The notes under the pieces are model-generated. The model was given only the letters and a program-made list of their open reading frames with translations. It was not told where the DNA came from and did no database searches. The translations under genes and the position numbers were made by a program. From DASWJZ01 sp963846475 (lineage in GTDB: Bacteria; Pseudomonadota; Alphaproteobacteria; Rhizobiales; Afifellaceae), in the NCBI GenBank assembly GCA_963846475.1, contig CAWJVZ010000004.1:1426001-1490000 (forward strand): a stretch of DNA of 64,000 nucleotides, given 5' to 3'. Shown here piece by piece: positions 24,948-33,238 of this stretch. Numbering within the stretch: position 1 is the stretch's first letter; each line of letters begins with the position of its first letter.

Positions 24948-25259
24948 ATGAGACTCTCTAGATCAGACGACACAAAGCGCCGCTTGAACCTCATTATGCC
25001 GTTGCGCGCCTTTGAGCGCCTAGGCTGGCTACGGAAGCGTACCGACGCAGCTTCAGATGCCGAAGTCATTAGGAACGCGCTCTTTTCCTATATGGTTTTG
25101 GTCGAGCGGGCTGCTGCGGGTTCACAGCTGATGGAACTAACCAAAAGCGGCAAGCTACAGCCTCTGCCTCTGTCGATAGATGTCGCGCCACCGCAAGTGG
25201 TACCGATGAGACCCGATGGAGACACTGCGATTGGCCAGAGGAAAGCAGCTATGGCCTGA
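24948..25259 (+). CDS. Ribbon-helix-helix-like hypothetical protein
   Basis: 103-residue cytoplasmic protein. The N-terminal half looks like a ribbon-helix-helix DNA-binding domain: a short strand (RRLNLIMPLRA) followed by two helices (AFERLGWLRKRTD and SDAEVIRNALFSYMVLVERA). Proteins with this arrangement often serve as antitoxins or small repressors, but no toxin partner is adjacent. The C-terminal 35 residues are Pro-rich and probably disordered. Start ATG 24948, with AGAGGCAGCC just upstream. AT-richer than the housekeeping genes, consistent with the accessory character of 24.4-27 kb. Confidence 0.55.
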   Translation: MRLSRSDDTKRRLNLIMPLRAFERLGWLRKRTDAASDAEVIRNALFSYMVLVERAAAGSQLMELTKSGKLQPLPLSIDVAPPQVVPMRPDGDTAIGQRKAAMA

Positions 25260-25361
25260 ATGCAAAAACTGGCATTCTGAGATACGTGCCAGACGATTAG
25301 CACAAGCGCGTCTTGCTGCAGCGTGACTTAAACGCTGCAGCGAGAACTTCGGCTGTATGGG

Positions 25362-25448
25362 CGTCAGAATAGCCGCTCGACCTGCCGTCCGCGTCAGCGG
25401 TAGGCCGGGCATGGTTATGATCACGCCGGTGATAACGACGCCGAAGCC
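25362..25448 (-). pseudogene. Decayed second copy of the fhs 3' end
   Basis: On the minus strand this stretch reads GFGVVITGVIITMPGLP followed by a degenerate end, closely parallel to the fhs C-terminus GFVVVITGEIMTMPGLP near 27120. The similarity is visible at DNA level too (GGCATGGTTATGATC versus GGCATGGTCATGATC, and the CTCGACCTG near the stop). Only about 28 codons are left, with a short deletion after MPGLP. It bounds the accessory genes 25465-26870, on the opposite side from the real fhs. No other gene is seen in 25260-25464. Confidence 0.6.
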
Positions 25449-25464
25449 ACGCGGCTTGAGTGCC

Positions 25465-26013
25465 TCAGCTTTTTGCTCGCTGCAGTCGTCGCCGCTGCAG
25501 CGCCGCAGCGAGGCTATGGACGATCAGCTCCACGACGAGGACGATGAGCAAGACGGGGACGCTGAACAGTGCGAACATCGTCGTCAAGTGAGCATAATCA
25601 AGCCTGCCCGTGCCGAAATCGTGGATGACATCCATCGGGTTGTGATCGATGTGGATGCTAATCAAGAGCACTCCGACGATCAGCCCGAGCACAATCGCAT
25701 CTAGGAGGGGCAGGAGAAGGAGCCGTCTTATCCATTGTCCTCTCGTGGCCTGTGCCACAGGCGCAACATCAAGCCTGCCTCGCGAGCCTGACCTGCGTGC
25801 CAGCGCCCACACAATCAGGTGAAGGGTAATCTCCACGACGAACACGGCGAGCGCGACCGTGGTCGCGAAAGCCAGAAAGAATTTCGCGTCGTCCGGACGT
25901 AGGGAATTGCCCCAGAGTTGCCGAAGCACGAGATAAGCTCCGATGATCGAGCCGAGCACGATTGCATCCAGCAACGGAAGCAGAAGGTGCTTGCCCGGGC
26001 CAGAACGCATCAT
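25465..26013 (-). CDS. Four-helix membrane protein built from two tandem copies
   Basis: 182-residue inner-membrane protein that I cannot name. Its two halves are visibly duplicated. The first begins LLLPLLDAIVLGSIIGAYLV (about 10-29) and ends with helix VALAVFVVEITLHLIVWALA. The second begins LLLPLLDAIVLGLIVGVLLI (about 98-117) and ends with VLLIVLVVELIVHSLAAALQ. Each half therefore gives two transmembrane helices joined by a polar loop of about 25 residues. Start ATG 26013, with a close alternative one codon later. It lies 107 bases downstream of the transglycosylase-like gene in the same direction. An immunity or partner role for that protein is only a hypothesis. Confidence 0.6.
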   Translation of the reverse strand: MMRSGPGKHLLLPLLDAIVLGSIIGAYLVLRQLWGNSLRPDDAKFFLAFATTVALAVFVVEITLHLIVWALARRSGSRGRLDVAPVAQATRGQWIRRLLLLPLLDAIVLGLIVGVLLISIHIDHNPMDVIHDFGTGRLDYAHLTTMFALFSVPVLLIVLVVELIVHSLAAALQRRRLQRAKS

Positions 26014-26120
26014 GGCTTGCTCCCGAGGCTACTGCGCTCGGCGGCAGAGTTGGCCTCGTCTAAGTCGAGGCCCCCCAGCCAGCAAGGGCAGGACAAGCAT
26101 TGGTCTGAATCCTTGCGCCC

Positions 26121-26870
26121 TCATTCCCTTTCCCACAGGCGCGACTTGAAGACTGCCTCGGTTCGCGCTCCGTAGTCGCTGACCATCGTGGCGGAGAGGC
26201 TGTTGTAGAGGGTGGCGATCTCCGCCACGGAGGCCGCGGCAGGTAGGTTCGCAATGATGCCGCTCAGGATGGTGGCGCCGGCTCGTATGTTGTTAAGCGG
26301 CACCTCAAGCTTGGCTCGCGGCCCGAAAGCATCTCCCCAAAAACGCACATGGATATTCATCGGCAGAATGGACTTGCTAATCCCAAGCAGATCAAAGAGC
26401 GGCCCAGCGCCGCCATAATCGCCATGAGATGTTTCCATATACATGATCGCCCGGATCAGGTCGGGATCGATGCCGATTTCCAGTGAGACCAGTTTGATTT
26501 CGGCTTCATAATCCTTGACCTGAGAATCAACGAGGAGCTCGTACAAAGGAGCGGTTGCGTCGGCATTCGGGTTGGGCGCAATGGAGAATAGGGAGCCTCC
26601 CCCTGCCAGCACGTGCTGCTTCCTTCGTTGGGCCCTCGCATCTGCCGATTCCGACGCCGGCTCCGCTAGTGTGCGGGCGTTGCTCGCGTCATCCCCGGAA
26701 TCGGTCCATTGCCCGCCTTCGCGCCGGCCGGCCGGCACCCGCGGCTGATTGGGATCGAAGCCGGCCTTGAGAGCAAGGATGCAGCGAAGCGCCGCCAGTT
26801 CCACACGGATGGCGGCGTTCTTCGATCGCAGTTGCAGGACCTGTGTGTGCATATCCGGCAGGTTGGCCAT
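26121..26870 (-). CDS. Lytic-transglycosylase-like (SLT fold) protein without signal peptide
   Basis: 249-residue protein. After a short coiled-coil start (LQLRSKNAAIRVELAALRCI) comes FDPNQPRVPAGRREGGQWTD, a motif shared by many secreted or phage-associated alphaproteobacterial proteins (recollection). Residues about 125-245 resemble a soluble lytic transglycosylase domain: IDPDLIRAIMYMETSHG places the catalytic glutamate at about 146. PLNNIRAGATILSGIIANLP matches the NIRAG motif, and ATLYNSLSATMVSDYGARTE the AxYN motif. No Sec signal or membrane anchor precedes it, which is odd for a cell-wall enzyme. It lies 136 bases beyond the fhs stop codon, transcribed in the same direction as fhs. Confidence 0.55.
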   Translation of the reverse strand: MANLPDMHTQVLQLRSKNAAIRVELAALRCILALKAGFDPNQPRVPAGRREGGQWTDSGDDASNARTLAEPASESADARAQRRKQHVLAGGGSLFSIAPNPNADATAPLYELLVDSQVKDYEAEIKLVSLEIGIDPDLIRAIMYMETSHGDYGGAGPLFDLLGISKSILPMNIHVRFWGDAFGPRAKLEVPLNNIRAGATILSGIIANLPAAASVAEIATLYNSLSATMVSDYGARTEAVFKSRLWERE

Positions 26871-27006
26871 GATGGCTCCGATCCATACGCCCGTCTAGGA
26901 CGTTTCTCCTAGAACAGATGCGGAACGGAGTCAACGCCTTTGCTCAGCTGACCTCTGCTTCGTCCCGCGCGTCACTGAGATGCGGGAAGCAGGCTGGGGG
27001 TCTGGC

Positions 27007-28693
27007 TCAGAACAGCCCCTCGACCTGGCCGTTCGCGTCGAGCCGGATCGCCTCCGCCGACGGCACCTTCGGCAGGCCCGGCATGGTCATGATCTCGCCG
27101 GTGATCACCACCACAAAACCCGCCCCGGCCGAGAGGCGCACCTCGCGGATCGGCACGACGTGGTGGGTCGGCGCGCCGCGCAGGTTCGGGTCGGTGGAGA
27201 AGGAATATTGCGTCTTCGCCATGCAGATCGGGAAATGGCCAAAACCCTCGTCCTGTCCCAGGCGTGCAGCTGGTCGCGGATTTTTTTGTCGGCCACCACC
27301 TCGTCGGCGCGGTAGATGCGGGTGGCGATGGTGTTGATCTTCTCCCACAGCGGCATGTCGCGGTCGTAGAGCGGCGAGAACTGCGCGGCGCCGGATTCCA
27401 CCAGCCGCACGACGGCGCGGGCGAGCTCTTCGGTGCCCTCGGAGCCTTTTGCCCAGTGCTCGCAGAGAATCGCCTCGACGCCATGCGAGCGGGCAAATTC
27501 CTGGATCGCGGCGATCTCGTCCGCGGTGTCGGAGGTGAAGCGGTTGATCCCCACCACCACCGGCACGCCGAACTGTTTTACATTGTCGATGTGGCGTCCG
27601 AGATTGGCGCAGCCTTTGCGTAGCGCCTCGACGTTGGGCTTGCCCAAGCGAGTCCTTGGCGACCCCGCCATGCATCTTCAGCGCCCGGATGGTCGCGACG
27701 ATGACGGCGGCCGACGGCTTCAGCCCGGCCGAGCGGCATTTGATGTCGAAGAACTTTTCCGCGCCGAGATCGGCGCCGAAACCCGCTTCCGTGACGACGT
27801 AGTCGGCGAGTTTCAGCGCCGTCTTGGTCGCCATCACCGAATTGCAGCCATGCGCGATGTTGGCGAAGGGCCCGCCATGGATGAAGGCGGGGTTGTTCTC
27901 CAGCGTCTGCACGAGGTTCGGCTGGATCGCCTTCATCAAGAGCACCGTCATCGCCCCGTCGGCCTTGATGTCGCGCGCCGTCACGGCGCTCCTGTCGTGG
28001 CGGTAGCCGATGACGATGTCGCCGATCCGCCGCTGCAGGTCGTCGATGTCGTTGGCGAGGCAGAGGATCGCCATGATCTCGGAGGCGACGGTGATGTCGA
28101 AGCCGGCCTCGCGCGGATAGCCGTTGGCGACGCCGCCGAGCGAGCAGACGATCTCGCGCAGCGCCCGGTCGTTCATGTCCATGACGCGCCGCCAGGAGAT
28201 GCGGCGCGCGTCGAGGTTTTCGGACGTTGCCCCAATAGATGTGGTTGTCGATCAGCGCCGCCAGCAGATTGTGCGCGGCGGTGATGGCGTGGAAATCGCC
28301 GGTGAAGTGGAGGTTGATGTCCTCCATCGGCACGACCTGCGCGTAGCCGCCGCCCGCGGCGCCGCCCTTCATGCCGAAGCACGGCCCGAGCGACGGCTCG
28401 CGCAGGCACACCGCGGCGCGCTTGCCGATGCGGTTCAGCCCGTCGCCGAGGCCGACGGTGGTCGTCGTCTTGCCCTCGCCGGCCGGCGTCGGGCTGATGG
28501 CGGTGACGAGGACCAGCTTGCCGTCGGGACGGTCGGCGAGCGAGCGGATGAATTCCGCCGAGACCTTGGCCTTGTCGTTGCCGTAGGGCTCCAGATGCTC
28601 GGCCGGAATGCCGAGCTTTGCGCCGATCTCCCAGATGGGCTGCTTCTTCGCCGCGCGAGCGATCTCGATGTCGCTCTTCACCTCAGCTGCCAT
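27007..28693 (-). CDS. fhs: Formate-tetrahydrofolate ligase (three frameshifts)
   Basis: Cytoplasmic enzyme making 10-formyl-THF from formate, ATP and THF; about 561 residues when repaired. It starts MAAEVKSDIEIARAAKKQPI at 28693. The nucleotide loop TPAGEGKTTTTVGLGDGL, EPSLGPCFGMKGGAAGGGYAQ and NHIYWGN are all present. The frame shifts at about 28222 (one extra C after WGNV), 27645 (one extra T in the KDSLGKPNVEAL segment) and 27250 (one base missing before GFGHFPICMAKTQYSFS). Every segment between shifts is well conserved up to the terminal GQVEGLF, arguing for sequence error rather than decay. It acts upstream of FolD in the one-carbon pool. Confidence 0.9.
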
Positions 28694-28876
28694 GTTCCCC
28701 CCGCCCTGTCGCGTGACCCCGGCCGGCGCTTCGGCCGACATTCTATTCTCCTTGCGACGGGCGCGAAGTCGCCCCCTCTGTCGCAGGGCAAAGAATTCCT
28801 AGCGTTTCCCGCGACCGGCGATTAGCTCCGGTTGCGACATGGCCGCGAACCGAACCGGACAGGCGCGGAGGGAAAC

Positions 28877-29874
28877 TTGAAAGCTGACGCCGCGCGGGAG
28901 CGGCATTTCTATTTCGTGCTGATCCCGAACTTCACCATGATCGCCTTTGCGATGGCCATCGAGCCGCTCCGGATCGCCAACCGCATGGCCGGGCGGCAGG
29001 CCTATCGCTGGTCGCTCGTCTCGCTCGACGGCGAGCCGGCCGTCGCCTCCAACGGCATCAAGCTGCAACGTCGACATGTCGCTGAAGGAGGCGCGCGAGC
29101 GGGTGCGCGGCGGCGAGCGCCCGGACCACGTCTTCGTCTGCGGCTCGCTCGGCGTGGAGCGGTTCCACGACCGCAACCTCAACGCCTGGATCGCCTCGCT
29201 CGACCGCCAGAAAATCGGCATCGGCGCGCTCGATACCGGCGCCTGGGTGCTGGCCGATGCCGGGGTGCTGGAGGGACGCCGCTGCGCGATCCACTGGGAA
29301 TCGCTGCCGGCCTTCTCGGAGCGCTTTCCCGGACGCGCAAGTCTATGCCGACCTCTTCGAGGTGGACGGCAATTGCTATACCTGCGCCGGCGGCACCGCC
29401 TCGCTCGACATGATGCTGCACCTGATCGGCGAGCATCTCGACGAGCAGATCGTCACAAAAGTCTGCGAGCAGGCGCTGACCGACCGCATGCGCTCGCCGA
29501 CCGACCGGCAGCGGCTGCCGCTCCGCGCCCGCCTCGGCCTGCAGAACACAAAGCTTCTCTTCATCATCGAGCTGATGGAGGCGAACATCGCCGAGCCGCT
29601 GTCGCTCGTGGAGATCGCCAAATATGCGGGGCTGTCGCGGCGGCAGATCGAGCGGCTGTTCCGCCGCAATCTCGGCCGCTCGCCGGCCCGCTATTACCTG
29701 GAAATCCGGCTCGACCGCGCCCGCCACCTGCTCATCCAGTCCGACGCGCCGATCGTCGAAGTGGCGGTCGCCTGCGGCTTCGTCTCCGCCTCGCATTTCT
29801 CAAAATGCTACCGCGAGCTCTACGCCCGCTCGCCGCAGCAGGAGCGGCAGGGACGCGAGAAGCTGCTGGCGTAA
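28877..29874 (+). CDS. GlxA family transcriptional regulator (two frameshifts)
   Basis: Two-domain regulator: an N-terminal DJ-1/PfpI amidotransferase-like sensor and a C-terminal AraC-type DNA-binding domain. The TTG start at 28877 follows GGAGGG. The sensor part begins FYFVLIPNFTMIAFAMAIEP, then ALDTGAWVLADAGVLEGRRC and YTCAGGTASLDMMLHLI. The HTH part has EIAKYAGLSRRQIERLFRRN and VAVACGFVSASHFSKCYREL. Frames change near 29065 (extra C before AACGTCGACATG) and 29328 (extra G in TTTCCCGGACGCG). Relatives regulate glycine betaine/choline-derived catabolism, so a link to the DMGDH-like gene at 34.5-37 kb is possible but inferred. Confidence 0.85.
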
Positions 29875-29914
29875 TCCGTTTGACGGATACCAAAGGCCGG
29901 ATTATCTTGACCCT

Positions 29915-30194
29915 GTGATCCGCAGCTTTGCCGATCGCGACACCGAGGCGCTCTTCCAAAATCGGACGGTTCGGCGCTTTGGAGAATTCGAGAGGCAGGC
30001 GCGGCGAAAGCTGCTTTTGCTAAGTGCTGCGGGCCGTCTGGAAGATCTTTACGTCGCTCGGGGCAACCGGCTCGAGAAATTGAGAGGCAGCCGCCAGGGC
30101 CAGGTACAGCATTCGCATTAATGATCAATGGCGGATTTGCTTCCGCTGGGACCGCGGCGATGCCTGGGAGGTTGAAATTGTCGACTACCACTGA
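29915..30194 (+). CDS. higB: HigB-type toxin of a type II toxin-antitoxin module (one frameshift)
   Basis: RelE/HigB-like mRNA interferase of about 92 residues when repaired. It starts with GTG at 29915 (VIRSFADRDTEALFQ) and continues ARRKLLLLSAAGRLEDLYVA, RLEKLRGSRQGQ. One extra G near 30106 then puts YSIRINDQWRICFRWDRGDA and the terminal EVEIVDYH into another frame. The conserved tail with its catalytic-site arginine and tryptophan is intact in the shifted frame. The antitoxin starts inside its last codons, the normal higBA arrangement (toxin first). As written the toxin would be truncated and inactive; given the general indel problem, sequence error is at least as likely. Confidence 0.8.
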
Positions 30195-30498
30195 CGAAGG
30201 CGGCGGGGTCGGTCTGGAGCCGATCCCGCCCGGAGAAATTCTCCTGGAGGAGTTCATGAAGCCGCTGGGGATTACCCAGATGCGGCTTGCGGCGGATATC
30301 GACATTCCGCAGAGCCGGGTTTCGGCAATCGTCCGTGGGAACCGCGCCGTGACGGCTGATACGGCGTTGCGGCTGGCCGAGTATTTGGGGACAAGCGCGG
30401 AACTGTGGATGAACCTCCAATCCGAATACGACCTGCGGAAAGCGCGGGCCACTATCTGGCCGGCGATCAGGAACCGGATTCGGCGGCGCGACGTGTAG
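30178..30498 (+). CDS. higA: HigA-type antitoxin (XRE/VapI helix-turn-helix)
   Basis: About 106-residue antitoxin that neutralises HigB and represses the operon. The helix-turn-helix spans about residues 27-60 (ITQMRLAADIDIPQSRVSAI), followed by NRAVTADTALRLAEYLG and the HigA-typical ELWMNLQSEYDL. It begins GEILLEEFMKPLG after a glycine-rich lead. I prefer the TTG at 30178 because GGGAGG lies six bases before it; ATG 30160 is an in-frame alternative. It overlaps the toxin 3' end by 17 bases, implying coupling. Confidence 0.88.
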   Translation: MSTTTDEGGGVGLEPIPPGEILLEEFMKPLGITQMRLAADIDIPQSRVSAIVRGNRAVTADTALRLAEYLGTSAELWMNLQSEYDLRKARATIWPAIRNRIRRRDV

Positions 30499-30663
30499 TT
30501 GCCGATCCGCGCCGCCCGATGAACGAGCTGCGCGATTGCCGAGCAGCGCAAAGCAGCTTATCCCACCCGCCGTGGAGTTTGGCCAAGTCGGATGTTCTGC
30601 AGTCTCGGCGATTTGCTTCGCCCGCGGGACTTAGGGCCGACCGATCGAACCTTGAGAGCCGCC

Positions 30664-31425
30664 ATGTCGCAACCGAAGATCACCACTCTGCTCGATACCA
30701 AGAACAAAGACACCGTCTTCCACGAAGCCGATCCGAAGATCGGCGACTTCGCCTTCACCGCCAAGGTGGCCACCGTCTTCGACGACATGGTCAGCCGCTC
30801 CGTCCCTTATTATGAGGAGCTGCAGCGGATGACCTGCGAGCTGGCGCGCGACTTCGCCCGCGCCAACACCCGCCTCTACGACATCGGCTGCTCTACCGCG
30901 ACGACGCTCCTCGCCCTCGACGAGGTCGTCGACCCGTCGGTCGCCTTCGTCGGGATCGACAATTCCGAGAGCATGCTCGCAAAGGCGCGCCAGAAGGTCG
31001 ACGCCTCCGGGACCGTCCGGCCCATCGACTTTCTAACGGCTGATGTCAACGAGGCGTTCGTCATCGAAGGCGCCAGCGTCGTCACCATGCTGCTGACGCT
31101 GCAATTCGTCCGGCCGCTCTACCGGGAGCGGGTCATGCAGCGCATCTACAACGGCCTGAACGAACAGGGCTGCCTGATCCTGGTTGAGAAGCTGACCAGC
31201 GGGGATACGCTCTTCAACCGGCTGTTCATCAGCAATTATTACGACTTCAAGCGCCGCAACGGCTATTCGGAGACGGAGATCACGCAGAAGCGCGAGGCGC
31301 TGGAAAACGTCCTCATCCCCTACCGGCTCGAAGAGAACGTCGAGCTGCTCAAGTCGAGCGGCTTCCACCGTATCGAATGCTTCTTCAGGTGGTACAATTG
31401 GTGCGGCATCGTCGCGGTGAAATAA
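30664..31425 (+). CDS. cmoA: Carboxy-S-adenosyl-L-methionine synthase CmoA
   Basis: 253-residue SAM-binding enzyme that converts SAM and prephenate to carboxy-SAM, used by CmoB for wobble uridine-5-oxyacetate in tRNA. It starts MSQPKITTLLDTKNKDTVFH; motif I is LYDIGCSTATTLLAL, followed by FVGIDNSESMLAKARQKV. The C-terminal FFRWYNWCGIVAVK corresponds to the conserved FKWFNFCGMIAIK-like end of CmoA. No cmoB is adjacent, and the next gene is an unrelated membrane methyltransferase-like protein. Start ATG 30664; the frame is open upstream without similarity. Confidence 0.85.
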   Translation: MSQPKITTLLDTKNKDTVFHEADPKIGDFAFTAKVATVFDDMVSRSVPYYEELQRMTCELARDFARANTRLYDIGCSTATTLLALDEVVDPSVAFVGIDNSESMLAKARQKVDASGTVRPIDFLTADVNEAFVIEGASVVTMLLTLQFVRPLYRERVMQRIYNGLNEQGCLILVEKLTSGDTLFNRLFISNYYDFKRRNGYSETEITQKREALENVLIPYRLEENVELLKSSGFHRIECFFRWYNWCGIVAVK

Positions 31426-31431
31426 TTTCGG

Positions 31432-32157
31432 ATGAACCGGCTGGCCATCCGCATCGGCAACTTCTTCTTCCGCTACCGGAACTTCGCCTTTCCCATCTTC
31501 ATCGCGGCAGTCTTTTTGCTGGTGCCGCCGCCGGCGGAGATTTTCGGCAGCAAGCGCCTGGAGCTGGCGGTCGATGCTGCCGCACTCGTCATCTCGGTCC
31601 TCGGCCTCGCGACGCGGGCGATGGTGATCGGCTACGCCTACATCAAGCGCGGCGGCAAGGGTAAGCGCGTCTATGCGGCCGACCTCGTCACCGAAGGCGT
31701 GTTCGGGATTTCCCGAAACCCCCTCTATTTCGGCAATCTGCTGATCTGCGCCGGCATGTTCCTGATGCACGGCAATCCCTACGTGTTCCTGGTCGGCACG
31801 GCGGCCTACGTCTTCGTGTATGTGTGCATCGTGCAGGCGGAAGAAGCCTATCTCGGCGAGAAATTCGGCCCCGCCTACCGCGCCTATTCGGCCGACGTGC
31901 CGCGCTGGTGGCCCGATTTCTCGCGGCTGCGGGCAGCGACGGAGGGAATGGAGTTCAATTTTCGCCGCGTCATCCAAAAGGACTATTCGACGATCGCCAC
32001 CACGCTGATCGTCCTGGCGCTCACGGAAGTCTACGAAGAGCTGATGGATCCGAGCTACGACTTGCGCGCCATGGTGTTTCTGGCGAGCTGCGTCCTCCTT
32101 TGCGGCATCTTCGTGCTGGCGGTGAAGGCCGGCAAGAAGCGCCCGCTGCGGGCGTAG
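31432..32157 (+). CDS. Membrane methyltransferase-like protein (ICMT/PEMT family)
   Basis: 241-residue integral membrane protein with about five hydrophobic segments and the isoprenylcysteine/phospholipid methyltransferase signature. LVTEGVFGISRNPLYFGNLL (the G.Y...RNP.Y motif, about 83-102) is followed by EEAYLGEKFGPAYRAYSADVPRW, the C-terminal SAM/substrate box (EExxLxxxFGxxYxxYxxxVPR). Such proteins methylate lipids or small lipophilic acceptors; the substrate is unknown here. It starts six bases after the cmoA stop, so the two are probably co-transcribed. A C-terminal pair of extra helices (after 190) is unusual compared with minimal family members. Confidence 0.82.
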   Translation: MNRLAIRIGNFFFRYRNFAFPIFIAAVFLLVPPPAEIFGSKRLELAVDAAALVISVLGLATRAMVIGYAYIKRGGKGKRVYAADLVTEGVFGISRNPLYFGNLLICAGMFLMHGNPYVFLVGTAAYVFVYVCIVQAEEAYLGEKFGPAYRAYSADVPRWWPDFSRLRAATEGMEFNFRRVIQKDYSTIATTLIVLALTEVYEELMDPSYDLRAMVFLASCVLLCGIFVLAVKAGKKRPLRA

Positions 32158-32169
32158 AGGACGGCGAGA

Positions 32170-32931
32170 TCAGAGCGAGGCGAGCATGCCGCCGTCGATG
32201 TAGATGGTCTGGCCGTTCATGAAATCCGACGCCGGCGAGGCCAGAAACACGGCCGCGCCGATCAACTCCTCCGGGCGGCCCCAGCGGCCGGCCGGCGTGC
32301 GCGAGCAGACCCATTGGTTGAACGCGGCATCCTCGACGAGGGCCTTGTTGAGCTCGGTGACGAAATAGCCGGGTCCGATTGCGTTGACCTGGATGTTGTG
32401 CGGCGCCCATTCCACGCACATCGTGCGCGTCAGCGCTTTCACACCGCCTTTCGCCGCCGTATAGGGGCCGACAGTGCGGCGGCCGACCTCGCTCATCAGT
32501 GATGCGATATTGATGATCTTGCCGCGGCTCCGGGCGATCATGCCGCGCGCCACCGTGCGGCCGACGAGGAAGACGCTCGTCAAGTTGTTCAGGATCACCT
32601 CGTCCCAGGCTTCCAGCGGAAATTCGGTGAGCGGCATGCGCCGCTGGATACCCGCATTGTTGACCAGGATATCGATCGGGCCGATCTCCGCCTCGATGGC
32701 GGCCACGGCCGCCTCAATCTCGGCTTCGGACGTCACGTCGAACCGGCGGGCATGCACATTGAGGTCAGCGTCGCGGAACTCCTGAAGGGTCGCGGCAAGG
32801 CGCTCCTCGTTGCGGCCGTTGACGACGATCTTGGCTCCCGCTTCGGCGAGACCGCGAGCAATCGCCCGTCCGAGGCCCGACGTGGACCCCGTCACCAGCG
32901 CGACCCGGCCGCTCAGATCGAACAAAGACAT
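32170..32931 (-). CDS. SDR family oxidoreductase, gluconate 5-dehydrogenase-like
   Basis: 253-residue classical short-chain dehydrogenase. Cofactor motif TGSTSGLGRAIA (15-26), NNAG (about 90-93), active-site serine in INIASLMSEVG and the YTAAKGG catalytic Tyr/Lys (about 155-161). The C-terminus ends FMNGQTIYIDGGMLASL as in NAD(P)-dependent sugar-acid and 3-oxoacyl reductases. The overall sequence, including LVNNAGIQRRMPLTEFPLEAW, is most like gluconate 5-dehydrogenases, which interconvert gluconate and 5-keto-gluconate. It converges on the preceding gene; no sugar-acid transporter is nearby, so the substrate is tentative. Confidence 0.85.
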   Translation of the reverse strand: MSLFDLSGRVALVTGSTSGLGRAIARGLAEAGAKIVVNGRNEERLAATLQEFRDADLNVHARRFDVTSEAEIEAAVAAIEAEIGPIDILVNNAGIQRRMPLTEFPLEAWDEVILNNLTSVFLVGRTVARGMIARSRGKIINIASLMSEVGRRTVGPYTAAKGGVKALTRTMCVEWAPHNIQVNAIGPGYFVTELNKALVEDAAFNQWVCSRTPAGRWGRPEELIGAAVFLASPASDFMNGQTIYIDGGMLASL

Positions 32932-33238
32932 GCTTCAGCCCCCCGAAGGGCGGTTCTGACCGGTCTTCCCTCCTATTGCAACACGGGAAGCTCTCAGCCA
33001 AGCGCTCGGGAGAGGCGAGGTTTTTCACTTCCGCGCGGCCCAAGCGACTGCCTGTTCCACAGGCAGTTCCGGTCCAAAATCGTGCTGCGCGACAAGATTC
33101 TGGCGCGATTGTGTCCCCGGTGCGAATCTCTTATGCTCGCAGCCTGTGCGGGACCTGGGCAAAGGCATGAGGTGCCCCGCGCGAGAGCCGGTGGACGCCG
33201 GCAAGGCGTTCCGCCGTGGCTCATATGGGGGAACGGCC
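32932..33238. other. Gene-free divergent region
   Basis: 307 bases between the divergent SDR and DUF1097 genes. It must hold both promoters, but I could not pick convincing ones. A GGGGGAACGGCC run just before 33239 provides the ribosome-binding purines for the DUF1097 gene. No small gene or structured RNA is apparent. Confidence 0.35.

Noticed and set aside
24403..26930. Prophage
   Set aside because: No integrase, capsid, terminase or tail genes; only a lysozyme-like protein and small proteins, so at most a remnant.
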